Of a stretch of 64,000 nucleotides of DNA, positions 10,716-22,440 are shown piece after piece (positions within the stretch are counted from its first letter, which is position 1; every line of letters starts with the position of its first letter). Position numbers and translations under genes: made by a program. The notes below the pieces were generated by a model. That model searched no databases, was not told the origin of the DNA, and saw only the letters and a list, made by a program, of their open reading frames with translations. This DNA is from Scilla litardierei. Its lineage: Eukaryota > Streptophyta > Magnoliopsida > Asparagales > Asparagaceae. The stretch spans positions 59,651,334 through 59,715,333 of the forward strand of contig CM061134.1 of the NCBI GenBank assembly GCA_030789695.1, read 5' to 3'.

Positions 10716-13029
10716 TGTTGGATCTGGATCCTAGCCTAGAGGGGGGGGTGAATAGGCTAATAAAAAATTCTCGTGCAACTCACGAGAAATCACACGCAGT
10801 TAAAAGCACAACCAGAGTAATGAAAGGCAGACACAGAGTACACAGCAGATTTACCCTGGTTCGGTCGTCCCAACGACCTACTCCAGCCCCCAAAGCAAAT
10901 ACTAGATTGAATAGTGCAATAGGTACAAAGTCACAAGTTAGAGCACGCTCAGAGCACCCTCTACGTCTCTACACTCGCCCGACTCTCAGTACCCCACACA
11001 CAGTGTTTCCTCTCACTATCAATCCTAGCAAAGCTTTCTACCAGCTAGTCCCAAACTAGCTGGGTCCCCCTTGTCTAGTCCCAACTAGACAAGTCCCAAA
11101 ATAGTCCCCGAAAATGGTAAAAGTTTCCCCTACAGAGAACGTTACACTAAGACACAAATAAAGGAGTTTAGGGTTTAGAAATGCTCAGTTTGTGTCTGTG
11201 TAGGCGTCTCTGTCAATCAGCACATCGTCAGCTCCAATCTGACGCAAGCGGTGTCTCAATCCGACTCCTGGATCGCAAAATACACACTGGTCTGTGTGTA
11301 AAGAAATTCAGTTCAAATCCTTATAAAAGCAGCGGTCTGTGCGCTCAGAAACTCCCTTTAAAATTAGCCGTCGGTGTGCATAGTAGTTCAGTTCAAATCA
11401 TTCAAAAAGAAGTCTGTGCACCGAGTAGCTCTTGTAAATAACCCTCTACGCCACGTCAGCATGCGGAATTGTCCTCCTCCGTTTGATTTCCTTGCCTTGC
11501 GATCTCAGCCGTCCACGCCTTTCTTAATTCATGCAGCGGGATCGTCGGCCTCTTCGTTTACAGCTAGGGCATGCAGCGGCGGCTGCTGCTTCCGCAGCAA
11601 CGGCGACTCTCTTCGGCAGCGTGGGCTTCAACAGAGACCGGCGACGTTCCTCGATGATGGGGGCTCTTCAATGGCGGCGAGTACGACAGTGGCGGTGGAT
11701 GACAGCTCTCGGTGACGCCGTGGCTAGCGGCGACTTCAGCAAGGAGCGGCGGTCCCCTTCGACGGTGGGCTATCGTTCAACGACAGCTTCTTTTACAGAT
11801 GACGACGGAGTCTTCGTCATCAACTTGCAAGTAGCAGCTTGGATCTCGTGACGGTGGGTACTTGTCGGAGGCGGCGATCAGATGACGTCGGTGGCGGCGA
11901 CGTCTTCGCTTCGATGTGATCTTCTTCGACGACGTTCTCCGACAACGATGATCTTCGGGCAGCGGTGGCGGTCTCCGACTGCGCTTCGACGTCGGAGAGA
12001 TGAGAGCAGCGGCAGCTTCGACGGCGAGCTTCTCTTCGATGGCTAGGCAGATGACGGCGGCTGCTCCGATGATGAGTTCGAGAGTTCTTCGACGAGCAGC
12101 GGCGGCGGCGGGCTTCTACGGCAGCGTCGAGACTCGGTTCCTTCGATGGCTTTGCTACGACGTCGTGGCGAGGATCTCCGTGGCGACGAGGCAACTATCT
12201 TCAAGATGCAGGCGTTGAGGCTGTACGAGGCTTCGATGACGTTGTCGGCGACGGCTTAGACACAGGCGCTCGGACTTCGAAGACCCCGGCGGGAGTATGG
12301 AGTTTGACAGCTTGGCCTTGGGTCTTTGATGCTTGGGAAGTAGGGTTTTTGCTTACGAAGAGAAGAGTTGTAGCTTGTGGCAGCTTTTAAAAGGTGAAGG
12401 AGATGGGTCTTTGTGTATTGCGAGGCGAAGCCTAAAAAATATTTTGATTCCTTTTTTTGTTTTGCCGCACGCATGGATTTTGTAGCCCCCCTCTGATATA
12501 TAGTTGCGGCCCATTAACCCTAGAAAAGGCATTCGCCTTTATAGAATAGTTTAGGTTTTTTTTAAGAATAATAGTTGGGATAGGAAATTGAATGTGATGA
12601 GAATTGGGAAATTTGAATAGGATTAGAAGTTTGAATATGATGAGGGCACAACCAACTAGGAATTTTGAAATTGGCTAGTGATAGGGTTGAGTCAATCAAC
12701 TTTGGGATTCTATTTGATCTTATAGTAAAACTAATGGGATTAGGACGAATTCAAATATTTGTAAATCTTACTAAAAGATTTGATCAAGTCCATCTCATCC
12801 CCATCTCATCCCATATTGGACTAAGTCCAAATTTTGCTCTTCATTGACCAAGTCAAACTTCTTTGTGCACACACGCTCCATCTCTCCCAATGTGCTATAC
12901 GAATAGCAATTTCGCCAAATACCTTGAATACATTGTTTCGCCAAGCCTGAAACACACTGAGCACACACATTAGATATACCGACACGTTTGTCATCATCAA
13001 ACCAAGTTCCTAGATCGTTGCTTCCAACA
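10716..13029 (-). repeat. 5' LTR of the gag-only Sirevirus element
   Basis: 2314 bp and a near-identical partner of 5193-7505. Differences are single substitutions plus length changes in homopolymers (for example 8 instead of 7 G near 10741). It carries the promoter for the gag transcript, which is read on the minus strand away from STN1. The outer end lies 594 bp upstream of the STN1 start codon. Confidence 0.93.
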
Positions 13030-13045
13030 GCCTAATGCCGCATTA

Positions 13046-13575
13046 GGGCCTGTTCTTTTGCTAGAACGCAGGCAAGAAAGTGGGAAATCCCGACTATTCA
13101 TACAATGTAGAAAAGAAACCGGGCTCAGTTTCTTGGTGGTCTATTCTTTTGCTTCAACTTGGAACTGGGAATAGAAGTTGACGTGGCAACCAAAACAGGG
13201 AATCCATGCGATTTTTGTTTTCTCCATGAATCAATGGGATTATGCAGGATTCTCACTCGTTGGGCCCACCACCGTGTGGCGCGTCCAATCCGTCGTGATT
13301 TTTGTGTGTGTTGCTTCGGAAACAACGAGCTAAATTGATTTGCGTGGACCCCACAACCAAAAACGGCGGGTTTAGTTTACTAATTAATAATTAATTAGTT
13401 TAGCTTTATTTAATTAGTTTAGTTTAAAAAGTAATAATTTAAATTTGAATACCACTTTCTTCATCCAATTTTTTTCAACTAAACCAAAAGAACACAAGAA
13501 AGTAGGATAGACACTACGTTACTTTCTCGACTCCACATTTCATACAACTTTCCAACCAAAAAAACACAAAACTCA
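13046..13575. mobile_element. Possible Harbinger/Tourist-like element, right end decayed
   Basis: TTA at 13043-13045 is followed by GGGCCTGTTCTTTTGC. This is the same terminal sequence as the well-bounded element at 14293-14937. Near 13483 and 13553 the opposite-strand partial motif CCAAAAGAACAC and a variant appear, but no full right terminus or second TTA is clear. Only the left end is well supported. Confidence 0.45.
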
Positions 13576-13623
13576 ATTCAGATTCCACACATCTCCACCG
13601 TTGGAGAATTGTGCCGGTCGCAC

Positions 13624-14115
13624 ATGGACCCCCTGGCTTCCACCCACGTCAAGCTACTGGCCGCCGACCTCCTCACCCTCACCGTCCACCCGTCGTCGTC
13701 CGCCCAGCCTCCCATCCTCACCCGCAACCTCCGCCCCATCGCCCGCGCCGAAACCCTAGGCGTCGTCGTCTCCCGCGACCGCACCAACAAGTTCCTCAGG
13801 TTCCTCGTCGACGACGGCACCGGCTGCGTCCCCTGCATCTTCTGGCTCAACCACCGCCACCTCCCGAGCTCCGCGCACCGCCACGACGGCCCTATCGGCC
13901 TCGACCTGGCCGCCGATGCGGCAGAGGAGCAGGCGGCGGCGGCGAGGCTGGGGGAGCTCGTTAGGGTTCGGGGCAGGGTCGGTGTCTTTCGCGGGTCGGT
14001 GCAGATCACGGTCGGGGATCTGGTGGTGGAGAGGGATGCGAATGCCGAGGTGCTGCATTGGTTGGAGTGTATCAGGTTGGCGAGGCTTTGTTATGATGTA
14101 AATATCGGTTCTTGA
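13624..14115 (+). CDS. STN1: CST complex subunit STN1 (telomere-capping OB-fold protein)
   Basis: A 163-aa single-exon ORF. Plant STN1 is a small protein of about 160 aa that acts with CTC1 and TEN1 in the nuclear CST complex. CST binds single-stranded telomeric DNA, protects chromosome ends and assists lagging-strand fill-in. Recognised stretches are THVKLLAADL at residues 7-16, an OB fold at about 40-140 containing RAETLGVVVSRD, then FLVDDGTGCVPCIFWLN and VRVRGRVGVFRGSVQITV, and the C-terminal ERDANAEVLHWLECIRLARL. The ATG at 13624 (MDPLAS) matches the family N-terminus; an upstream in-frame codon is not needed. No stop, frameshift or intron is visible. The gene is very GC-rich compared with its surroundings. 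A young Sirevirus ends 594 bp upstream and a MITE starts 177 bp downstream. Confidence 0.9.
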   Translation: MDPLASTHVKLLAADLLTLTVHPSSSAQPPILTRNLRPIARAETLGVVVSRDRTNKFLRFLVDDGTGCVPCIFWLNHRHLPSSAHRHDGPIGLDLAADAAEEQAAAARLGELVRVRGRVGVFRGSVQITVGDLVVERDANAEVLHWLECIRLARLCYDVNIGS

Positions 14116-14292
14116 ATTTGAATCCATGAGTTTACATAAAGGTGAGGGCTTTGTTTTTGTTTTTTTGTTAAATGCTAGATTTCTTGATCCATAGCTGCCA
14201 AATTTATTGCTTCTTGCGTTAGAGTTTAGATATAGATTAATGACTATCTCGATTGATTTGAGATTGCTTTAAACCATGGATCGATTAAGTAA

Positions 14293-14937
14293 GGGCCTGT
14301 TCTTTTGCTTGAAAGTATATTTGGGAAAGTTGAGAAAGTGTGGAATCTGATGAGAGAGAAATTGGTGTGTGGTGTGTCCTTTTGTTGGAAAATGGAGTTG
14401 GATTGTAGAGTTGGAAAGTTGAGGTGGGTCCCACTCCGTGTAGTGCGTTCTTTTGGTTAAAGAAAGTTGGAGGTGGAAAGTGCCGTGGGGTCCACTCAAA
14501 TTTAATTTGTTCTATTTATACCTAAACTAAATAATTAAAGCTAAATTAATTAATTAATATAGTATCTAATTAATAATTAAAATTATTAAATGAGTACGAA
14601 TATACTAATCTCAAGTGCAAATAGCAATTCCCAAAAGCTTTTGACGCGATTACTGTTCGAACAAAAAAAGAAAAAGAAATAGGAGCATGTCGATTGGCTG
14701 GAAGGAGAGAGGGGGGCCCAATTTTTTGGGAATCCTGTGTAATCGGAGCATTTTGCTCCGATTTCTTCTGGCTGTTGGGATTTCTTCTGACATGCTCTAC
14801 CTCGGATTGTAATCCAAAAAATCCCACAACCACAAAAGAACAACATACACGAAAACTAGCTTGGAATCCAATGAGTAGTGTCGAAATAGTGTCGAAATGA
14901 GGAATCCAAGCCAACAATCTTGCAAAAGAACAGGCCC
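14293..14937. mobile_element. PIF/Harbinger-like (Tourist-type) MITE, TSD TAA
   Basis: 645 bp bounded by terminal inverted repeats that begin GGGCCTGTTCTTTTGC and match perfectly for 16 bp. It is flanked by TAA at 14290-14292 and 14938-14940. A 3-bp TTA/TAA duplication is the hallmark of the PIF/Harbinger superfamily. No transposase is present, so it is non-autonomous. It begins 177 bp after the STN1 stop codon and may contribute to the 3' region of that transcript. Confidence 0.85.
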
Positions 14938-14940
14938 TAA

Positions 14941-17170
14941 CTGACATAAACTCATGAATGAGATGCATTCAGCAACTTACTGCCATTTGATCATTTGATA
15001 ATAATTGGTACTTCAACTTTTGAATTTGAAGTTCGATTTCCTATATCAGATCTTATCATCTTTGGGACTGCGATGTCCTCTCCTTGCTCATAGTCACCGT
15101 AAATAGAAATGACGGGGCATTGCACGCCGTCACAACAAATTCTTAATGTTACATATGGAATATCAATGAACCATCAAATTCTTGAGATGTATGTGTTGTT
15201 TTTTAATCTTGGGAGAATCAGGAAGGTCATAAACACCCCGCATTCCATCAATAAAATCTACTGCAACACCTCGCATGTAGTACATACAAAATGCACATAA
15301 ATAAATACACAATAATAGTAATCCAGACCAAACTCCAAATTAAACTAGACATGCCATAAGATATATCCTAGCACGGTGAAAGTGGGATAAGAAGAAGGCC
15401 GTGCATAAAAAAGCTAGGGGAAGCGAAGCCTCCCATGAACCGATCATCCTCACAGCCCTTCAAGCAAGCGATAAGCCTAAATTGAACGACTCCAGATCTA
15501 TCTTTCACTTGGTGTTGATATTATTGCTGTGATATACATTACAAAATGATATCAGAAACCTATGTTGTTGCAGTGATATTCATAATTCTGACATTAAGGA
15601 GGGTTTCAAATCTGAATAAAAAACCACTCATCTTAGAAAAATATTAAGCCAATATTATCTAAACTATTTTTGTAATCATTCAAGTTTCGTGTAGACTAAA
15701 TTCCATAAAATATTTGTTCCCAATATTCCAAAATTTCACAACTCTTTATCATGTTATAAAGATCCGGAGCAATTGTACATGAAGCACATGATAAAATATT
15801 GGTAATTGGAAACCAATGGCAATCGTGCACCCAACCATCACTCTATCCGCTCGTGCTTGCATTCAACAATATAGCTGATTACAATGGTACTTATTGTTTA
15901 CATCTTTGTTTCTTGGCCTTTCTAATGTTAGAAGCGTGGAGGCTAACATAATGCCCCATCCCAATGGGTGATTCATATTGTTCATCTGGATCTGCATATG
16001 AACCATATACGTAACACAAATTAGGCAATTTGAGAGATCCTGAGCCATAAATCAAATGGTTCCTTTCCGCTTATATTATGTAGCCGTTCATTCTTACAAA
16101 CATGAATAAACATGAATGAATGAGTTGTAAATCTTCAACTCATAATCTTTTGGTCACATATGTATTATGCATAGATTATGAATGGTGTGGCATGCCCATC
16201 GGGCGGCACATCACGGAGATTGGAACATGGTAACAAAATTTGAAGTTTTGTTTTGTTTTTAGGGAACAATAGAGCTTAATCATGCCCACTTGCCAAAATG
16301 CAAAATGTGAGAATGCACTTTGTCTAGTTTGATCAACATTTTTTGGCTGTTCTATAAACCAAACATAATGCATTTTTATGGGCATTTACCCAATACATGT
16401 TCATTGAATAATTTCAAAATGAGCAGTTCTTTTGACAGTACAACTAAAGAAATCACACCATGAGGTAGTAAGTCCTAAATGGATGTGATTTTTATTCATA
16501 GATGCTTTAAGACATGGATATTATGTTGATGAATGGATTGTTCATAGGCATAACCTAACTCATGAATCATGTCGCCTTTTTAGTTGTAAACCTGGAGGTC
16601 TTGGTTCCTTGATTATTCTAAGAAACTTGAAAACTGAATTTTATTGCAAATGATATAGTCCAAGTTTCGTTAATTGAGTTTTGGCGAAGCAGACAAAGTT
16701 TGTTTTCTTTTAAGCTAAATGGGTAGAACCAATTGGTTGTATTACTTGAATTTGAATTTTGAACTTATCTTGGATTTGGCCGTTTTAGCCGCATGGTGGT
16801 TTATTCTTAAATTTTTTATGGATTTGACCCCTTTTAACTCATGGAGGTCAAATAATTGATTTTTTCCGTTTGAATTTGGCATGCAACTGCCATGATGCCC
16901 CCTCTTTTTTTAAGTCTGTATGGACTTGACGAGGAGCTGTAAAGCTCATATTGTAATTTGCAGCTATCTAAGAGTAGAATTTGACGAGGTAAGCCCATTC
17001 TGTAATTTATTACATCCAACTAAAAGTAGGGCTTGATGAGAAGACGTAGAGCCCATACCACATTTTATTACAACCAGCTTAACGTCCAAATTATAATGCT
17101 AAAACCTACTGTGTGTGTGGGGGATCAATTAGTAATTAGAGTTAGAGTAGATTAGATTATACCGCCAAAA
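14941..17170. other. Intergenic stretch, nothing recognised
   Basis: About 2.2 kb of AT-rich DNA. Reading frames are short (about 60 codons) and show no family signature. Near 17121-17157 there is a run resembling the start of the gypsy LTR at 20454 (see findings). I see no RNA gene or clear transposon boundary here. Confidence 0.5.
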
Positions 17171-17183
17171 CCGATGAGGGAAT

Positions 17184-17229
17184 TGTAATGCCCCGCTTCC
17201 CAAAAGACACTGGAAGCGAGAACGTTACA
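17184..17229. repeat. Imperfect hairpin at the solo LTR end
   Basis: TGTAATGCCCCGCTTCC (17184-17200) is followed after an 11-bp loop by an arm at 17212-17229 that starts GGAAGCG and ends CGTTACA. The two arms are nearly reverse complementary. Confidence 0.7.
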
Positions 17230-19979
17230 CGGCCCGCTTGAACTGGAGCGGTGAAGCTCAAGTCCAATAATCGTTTGTGATAAAAACACAGAAGAGGTCC
17301 TTGCATTTGCGTATCGGAACAATCAGAACATTCAAAGATAAATGCCACATCCAGATATATAATGCATACACGAAATTACAAGACAAGCCGCAGCAGGGCC
17401 AAAAAAAGAACTACAACAAGACACTAATCCTACTACAAGGTACTAAAGCTAAAACTCAAAGTAGTGACGAAAAAGGGGCTCTAGTCTTTCGCAGAAAACA
17501 GCTCGGCGTCTACGGTGAACTCTGGCTCTCTAAGTCAGACGTCACGAACGGATCCTCTGGGTACTCAAGCTCAGAATCTGACATACATCCACAAACATGA
17601 ATGTATATCAGCAAGGGTCTGCAAGAAAAGATTAGCAGACCAAGACAAGATATACGACAGATATGAATTTACGAAGCATTTAATATTTTAAGGAAATGAC
17701 TGCAGCAATTTAACATTTAACAATTTTATAGAAACAGAAACGAGCCTCCCTAACATGCAGTTCTAGACGGTTGCAAGATTAAAGTAAAGATTTCTCTGAG
17801 TTCATTAGCATGACAATTTTCCAAGAGACCAAAGTTAGCGTTGCAATTTCCATGTCAAGAGTTCACATCTAATCTAGGGTTCTCGCCTTTAGGTCGTGAT
17901 AAGAAGGTCGTTCCTCTCACGGGGGCTTACCGTGATTGACGCTAACCCACCGCGTGCGGGTGGTGCTCTTGAGGAGAGTACCCTTCATACGTCCAGTGGC
18001 CGCTCAACCTTAACCCCACCCAAAAGTTTGCCAGAACACAAGCCTGCCTAGTCGACTCACACGACATCACGATATCACGATACCGCCTTCGAGGCACACG
18101 ATTTTCACGATGTCACAACTCGTTAAACATTTCAAGACATCCAGAAATTTAATGTTATCAATATTAATCTGTTATTATGACATTTCCAATAAGCAGAAGT
18201 GGGTTGAACAATTTTTATGACAATCTTGAAGTAATGTTGAACATGGGCTTTACTGGACATGCTACAGAAATCAATTTTTCTTTGTTGTTTAAAATTAACG
18301 TATATCGTGTGATATGCTGTTGGGTAATAAATTTAATCCAGAATGTCATGGCATCGTTTTCATGCATCATTTCACGTATAAATTTCAGGTTATGCAGCAT
18401 ATAGTAAAAGTGACGCAAGTGTCATCAGACTTCAAAAAAATTCATATCTATTTGCACACTTGCCTGTTTCCGGTGTTTTTGATGTCGACGGGTCCGTACG
18501 GGAGGCGCGGACGTTTTCTGCCACATACGGTTCCGATATCAGATTAAAGTAAAATTCGCGCATTTAATCAGTTAACATATTTATACAAATAACTAAAAGA
18601 TACTGTTTCTACTCTAATGAATTGTCTATCTATATACACGAGTACACAAGCTAATCTACCACTAATTGAGTTCCTCAAGGCAACTGTAATTAGACTATCA
18701 CGGAAGATTATAAATGAAGGTATTCATGATCCTACTCTAACAATATAACATGAACTGAGTTTTACTGTATTATTACACTAACTCCCAGGGTAATAGCCGA
18801 CTTATAAAATATTAACCCTAACAAATCTGAAACTAACTATATTATAAACTAACCATTATACTAACAGCCAACACCTGTGATACACAGCTTCATTTTATAA
18901 AACTAACATATTTTAAACCAACCCTTAACCATAGGTAGACCCTAACTAAGCTACAGATGATAGGCTAACCTTTACAAAACTTTAACGTCTGTTCGTTGCA
19001 GGTGGGGAGAGAGGACGCCGATGACGGCTCCTTCAGGCGGCGGCGGACTCTGCAGAGCGTCGGGAAGTGAGGGGCAACAACATCGGAGAGAGGCGGGTCT
19101 AGCGTTGCTTCTACAGGCGAGGAAGGCTCCGACGTGCGTGGCGCTCGAAGGACGACGTCGGGGAGCCGTGCAGGCTGGAGATGTCTGCAAGCGGAGGAGG
19201 AGATAGGATGAGGGGGAGGCTGTGCGGGGTTAAACACGTGGAGGAGAGAGCTGTGCCTGCGCGCATGCATGGAGATGGGGTCTGTGGGCTTGTGGGCGTG
19301 GAGAAGCAAGGGTTGCGCGACTGCCGGTGACAGGGAAGAAGTTGGGCGAGAGGGGGAGGAGGCGACTATTTTGTGGGCGGTGCTAGGCGTCGAATGAAAG
19401 AGGGTGGAGGTGTTTTCCGGCGAGGGGAGGCCGTGAGGGTGCTGTAATGGCGTAGAGGAGATGGAGGCATGGCGTTGGGCTCTCAGAAGAACAGGGAAGG
19501 AGGCGGCGTTGGGTTCTTGCGGGTTTGCCGTGAGCAAGGGAGAAGCGGAGAGGGGCGACTGTGAGTAGGGCTAGGGGGAAGCCTAGGTTAGAATGCTATT
19601 CATTAGCCCCTAGGGTTTTATATTGTTGTTTGCTGCTATAGGGTTGTAGCACCCACATGAGGGCTCCTAGGTTTCATTTAGCTTTTTGTGTGGGGTTGAA
19701 TCATCACGTGAATGGGTCTTTAGGTCTTAGGGTTAGTTTTATATATGAATAGAGTGGGTAGGCTGCGGTTATAGAGTTTGTAGCATGTTGGTCTAAGATG
19801 TGTGGGGGATTTGCAAAGGACAGCTCGTGAATAGGTGAAGAAATGGGCAGCAAGCTAGGGTTAGGTTTCAAGTTTTCTTATAGTATTAGTCTAGGTGTTT
19901 CCTCTCAAATAAATTTTGGTATGTGGGGAATTGTCAGCACGTGAAGATTGTATCCTTAAGGTTTAACGCGTGTTCTCTT

Positions 19980-20007
19980 TTTATTTATTTATTTATTTAT
20001 TTATTAT
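19980..20007. repeat. (TTTA)n microsatellite
   Basis: About seven TTTA units inside the solo LTR. Confidence 0.9.
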
Positions 20008-20454
20008 TTTTATTTCGTGAGTGATGTGCTGCTAGGTGGGTGCGTGAAATGTGTGTGCGTGTTTGCTAATTAGAATCGGCCTAGTGTTTAATAGGAATTA
20101 ATTTGAAAAAAAGATAATATGGTTTAATAGGTGTAATCAATGGGATTTAGGACTAATCAATTAGGTTAAATGGCCTTTAAAAAGGTAAGTTTCGTTTGAC
20201 TTAAAAAATTGAAATTCAAATCTTGAATTTTGAAAATTTAAATTAATTTAACAAGAAATACTTTAAAAAAATATAATAATAATGATAAAAGACTTAACTA
20301 AGTGGTTTAAAAATAACGATAGTAATAATTAATATGAAAAGTTGGTATGTGTACGTGTACGGGTACAGGAACAGAAACGTCGAACAACGGATACGGAGGA
20401 TATACGAGAGAAAAGCAAAACAACGTATCTATAAAACCCGGTCGTTACAGGAAT

Positions 20455-22440
20455 CAATTGGTAATTAGAGTTAAATTAGATTTGAGTAGTATTTGAGTCT
20501 TTTAAAATAATTTGTTATTTGATTTTTTTGTTTTCTTTTAAAAGGAGCTTTAAGTCCTCTTTTTATTTTAGACATTTTTCTTATTTATGATAATTTCTTA
20601 TCTTAATCCATCATCGGTAGTAATATAAGTTTAAGTTATAAGCCTATAAGCCTCAACCATTGTTTATTAAATAGAGATTGAATGAATAAAAAATTTAAGT
20701 AATGATTCAAAATACTTCTAATGTTTCTCTGAAAATCACTTAAGTATCATACCATTTTTTGCATAACTTAATGCCCTTGAGTTGTTAAGTTTTCTTTTAA
20801 TGATTAAAATTCCCTTCTTATTCTTTCTTTTCGTCTTCTCCTCTTCCTTCTCATCCGACGAACAGTCATATCACTCTCGTGGGATAAAAGGCAATACCCT
20901 AAGTGACAGTGATGATAAAGATGGCGGGGATCTCGATGAAAATAGAAGTGAAAGGGAGAGAAGGTGGAGATCTTGACGGAGGGGACACGGATCTCATGAT
21001 TCATACGTCAACTAGTGAGCAAAAGCCTACATCCATCAACAAAAACAAGTGAATACTGATATACTCATAAAGACATCAGCACAACCCAAAATCGAATGGA
21101 GATGCACACGCGCCCACATTGGGGGGAGAGGGGGGAGGGGGAGAGAGAGGAAAAATGGAGAAGCGGGAGATTACGTTATTACTTGTATAATAAAGGCAAG
21201 AGATTTCTGCACCTATAACACCTACTACTACCCTTTCTTAGCCTCCATCAACCACAGCCAATGCAGTCGACAACAACCACCGTCAGCACCAATGTGAAAT
21301 TACATCTCTACCATTGTCGTAACTCCAAACATCATTATTGCAAGCACCAACTCAATTATTACCGTTGTCGTAACCCCAAACATCATTGTCTCTATCACCA
21401 ACTCAATTATTACACGATATCATTATCGAAATTTCTGCACCTATAACGGCCATTACTACCCTTTCTTCGCCTCCATCAACCACAGTCAATGTTGTCGAGT
21501 GTTGACAACAACCACCGTCATCACCGACGTTAAATTACACCTCTACCGTTGTCGTAACCCCAAGCATCCTCATTGCCATCATTTTTTATCGAAGAAAACT
21601 GTCGTAGTTGCCGCTTTTGTTAGAATGTTTCATCGATGTTGCCGCTGTCATTGGGAGTCGGGGGATCAACTGCCACCAACATCGCCTTCAACCACATGTG
21701 ACGAGCTTGCAGTCTGTCAGAAATTGCTGCAGCGAAAGAGGCTCAATCTCGAGTTGAGCACGATGAAATCAGCTCAATTCTAAGTTGATACTATCATCAG
21801 CTAATCTTAAGTCGATCGAGCCATTTTCAAGCCGACAAAACTGATATTGTTCATCGACTTGGATTAGAACCGACTAAGCTGACCCTAGCTGACTAAGCTA
21901 TTGATTGAGTAGAGCTGTGGTTGACCAAGCCGAGATGCTAGCTGCTATAGTGCAGCTCGATGATTTTCCAGAGAAGAGATTTTCGGATTTTCTGCACCAA
22001 TGAATAGTACCTGAAAGCTATATTCGGTGATTTTGAGCTATTTTTCGAGCTCTTCGCTTGAAATTTTTAACCTTGATTATCTGAATTGATTTTCTACGAG
22101 CCCTAGAATCAGTACATTGTGCTCAGAGTCGATCTTCATTTCGAGTAACTTCTAATGTGATTAAAATTCTTAATTGTTGAATTCCAAAATTTCTATTAAT
22201 TTTGTTTGACCAATTGATTATCACGGTTTAATTGCATAATTTTTAAGTCTCGATTTGTGTGCTTGTATCCGCATATTTAGGATTGTATTTTTCTTTAGCA
22301 TATAGATTCAAACCTTTTTGATTTATTTGTTTTCATAATTAGTGCGCACATTTTCTGGCTAGGATCTCGCGCCATTATCTGCGCGATTGCTTTTCATTAC
22401 ATGCTTTTACGTAACTATAAGATCTGATATGGATGGAAGG
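20455..22440 (+). repeat. 5' LTR region of a decayed gypsy element
   Basis: The first 250 bp (20455-20700) align by eye with 32235-32470: shared blocks include AATCAATTG, GTAGTATTTGAGTCTTTTA, TTTTATTTTAG, GTTTAAGTT followed by TAAGCCT, and GATTGAATGAAT. The two stretches therefore look like the two LTRs of one + strand gypsy element. The 5' copy continues through poorly matching AT-rich sequence. Its right end is unclear because a Sirevirus-like LTR begins at 22441. The LTR start lies near 17173, before the solo LTR that splits it. Confidence 0.6.
21203..21590. repeat. 228-bp tandem duplication with an inner 51-bp duplication
   Basis: A stretch starting ATTTCTGCACCTATAAC at 21203 recurs at 21431 with the same following order (CCTCCATCAACCACAG, GACAACAACCACCGTCA, TTGTCGTAAC). 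Within the first copy, 21311-21361 and 21362-21412 are near-identical 51-bp neighbours that both end CCAACTCAATTATTAC. Confidence 0.8.

Larger units (their letters stand above)
5193..13029 (-). mobile_element. Gag-only Sirevirus-type copia element, structurally complete, TSD GCCTA
   Basis: Two LTRs (5193-7505 and 10716-13029) start TGTTGG and end CCAACA. They are flanked by a perfect 5-bp duplication GCCTA (5188-5192 and 13030-13034). Between them, on the minus strand, are a primer site, one uninterrupted 625-aa gag ORF, about 1.3 kb of AT-rich non-coding sequence and a polypurine tract. There is no protease, integrase, reverse transcriptase or RNase H, so the element must depend on proteins supplied by a relative. 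By eye the LTRs differ at about 26 of 2313 positions (about 1.1%), which points to a recent insertion. The gag resembles the decayed element at 1-4927, but the LTRs differ, so that element is not a direct parent. Confidence 0.93.
17184..20449. mobile_element. Solo LTR, 3.27 kb, TSD GGAAT
   Basis: Begins TGTAATGCCCCG, ends CGGTCGTTACA, and is flanked by a perfect 5-bp duplication GGAAT (17179-17183 and 20450-20454). No gag, pol or primer site lies inside, so it reads as one LTR left by recombination. Very long LTRs that begin TGTAAYGCCC are typical of some plant gypsy families; this assignment is an inference. The interior has a GC-rich block (about 18990-19560) and a (TTTA)n run near 19980-20007. 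Confidence 0.82.

Noticed and set aside
13490..13575. A full right terminus for the Harbinger-like element upstream of STN1
   Set aside because: Only partial CCAAAAGAACAC-like matches occur, without the GGCCC end or a second TTA.
15361..15540. Possible LINE reverse-transcriptase C-terminus on the minus strand
   Set aside because: The resemblance to the GGLG-type LINE motif is weak and does not extend in any frame. No poly-A tail or TSD.
18965..19537. 190-codon Pro/Ser/His-rich frame on the minus strand
   Set aside because: Lies wholly inside the solo LTR in a GC-rich block. Overlapping frames on both strands are equally open, so composition explains it.
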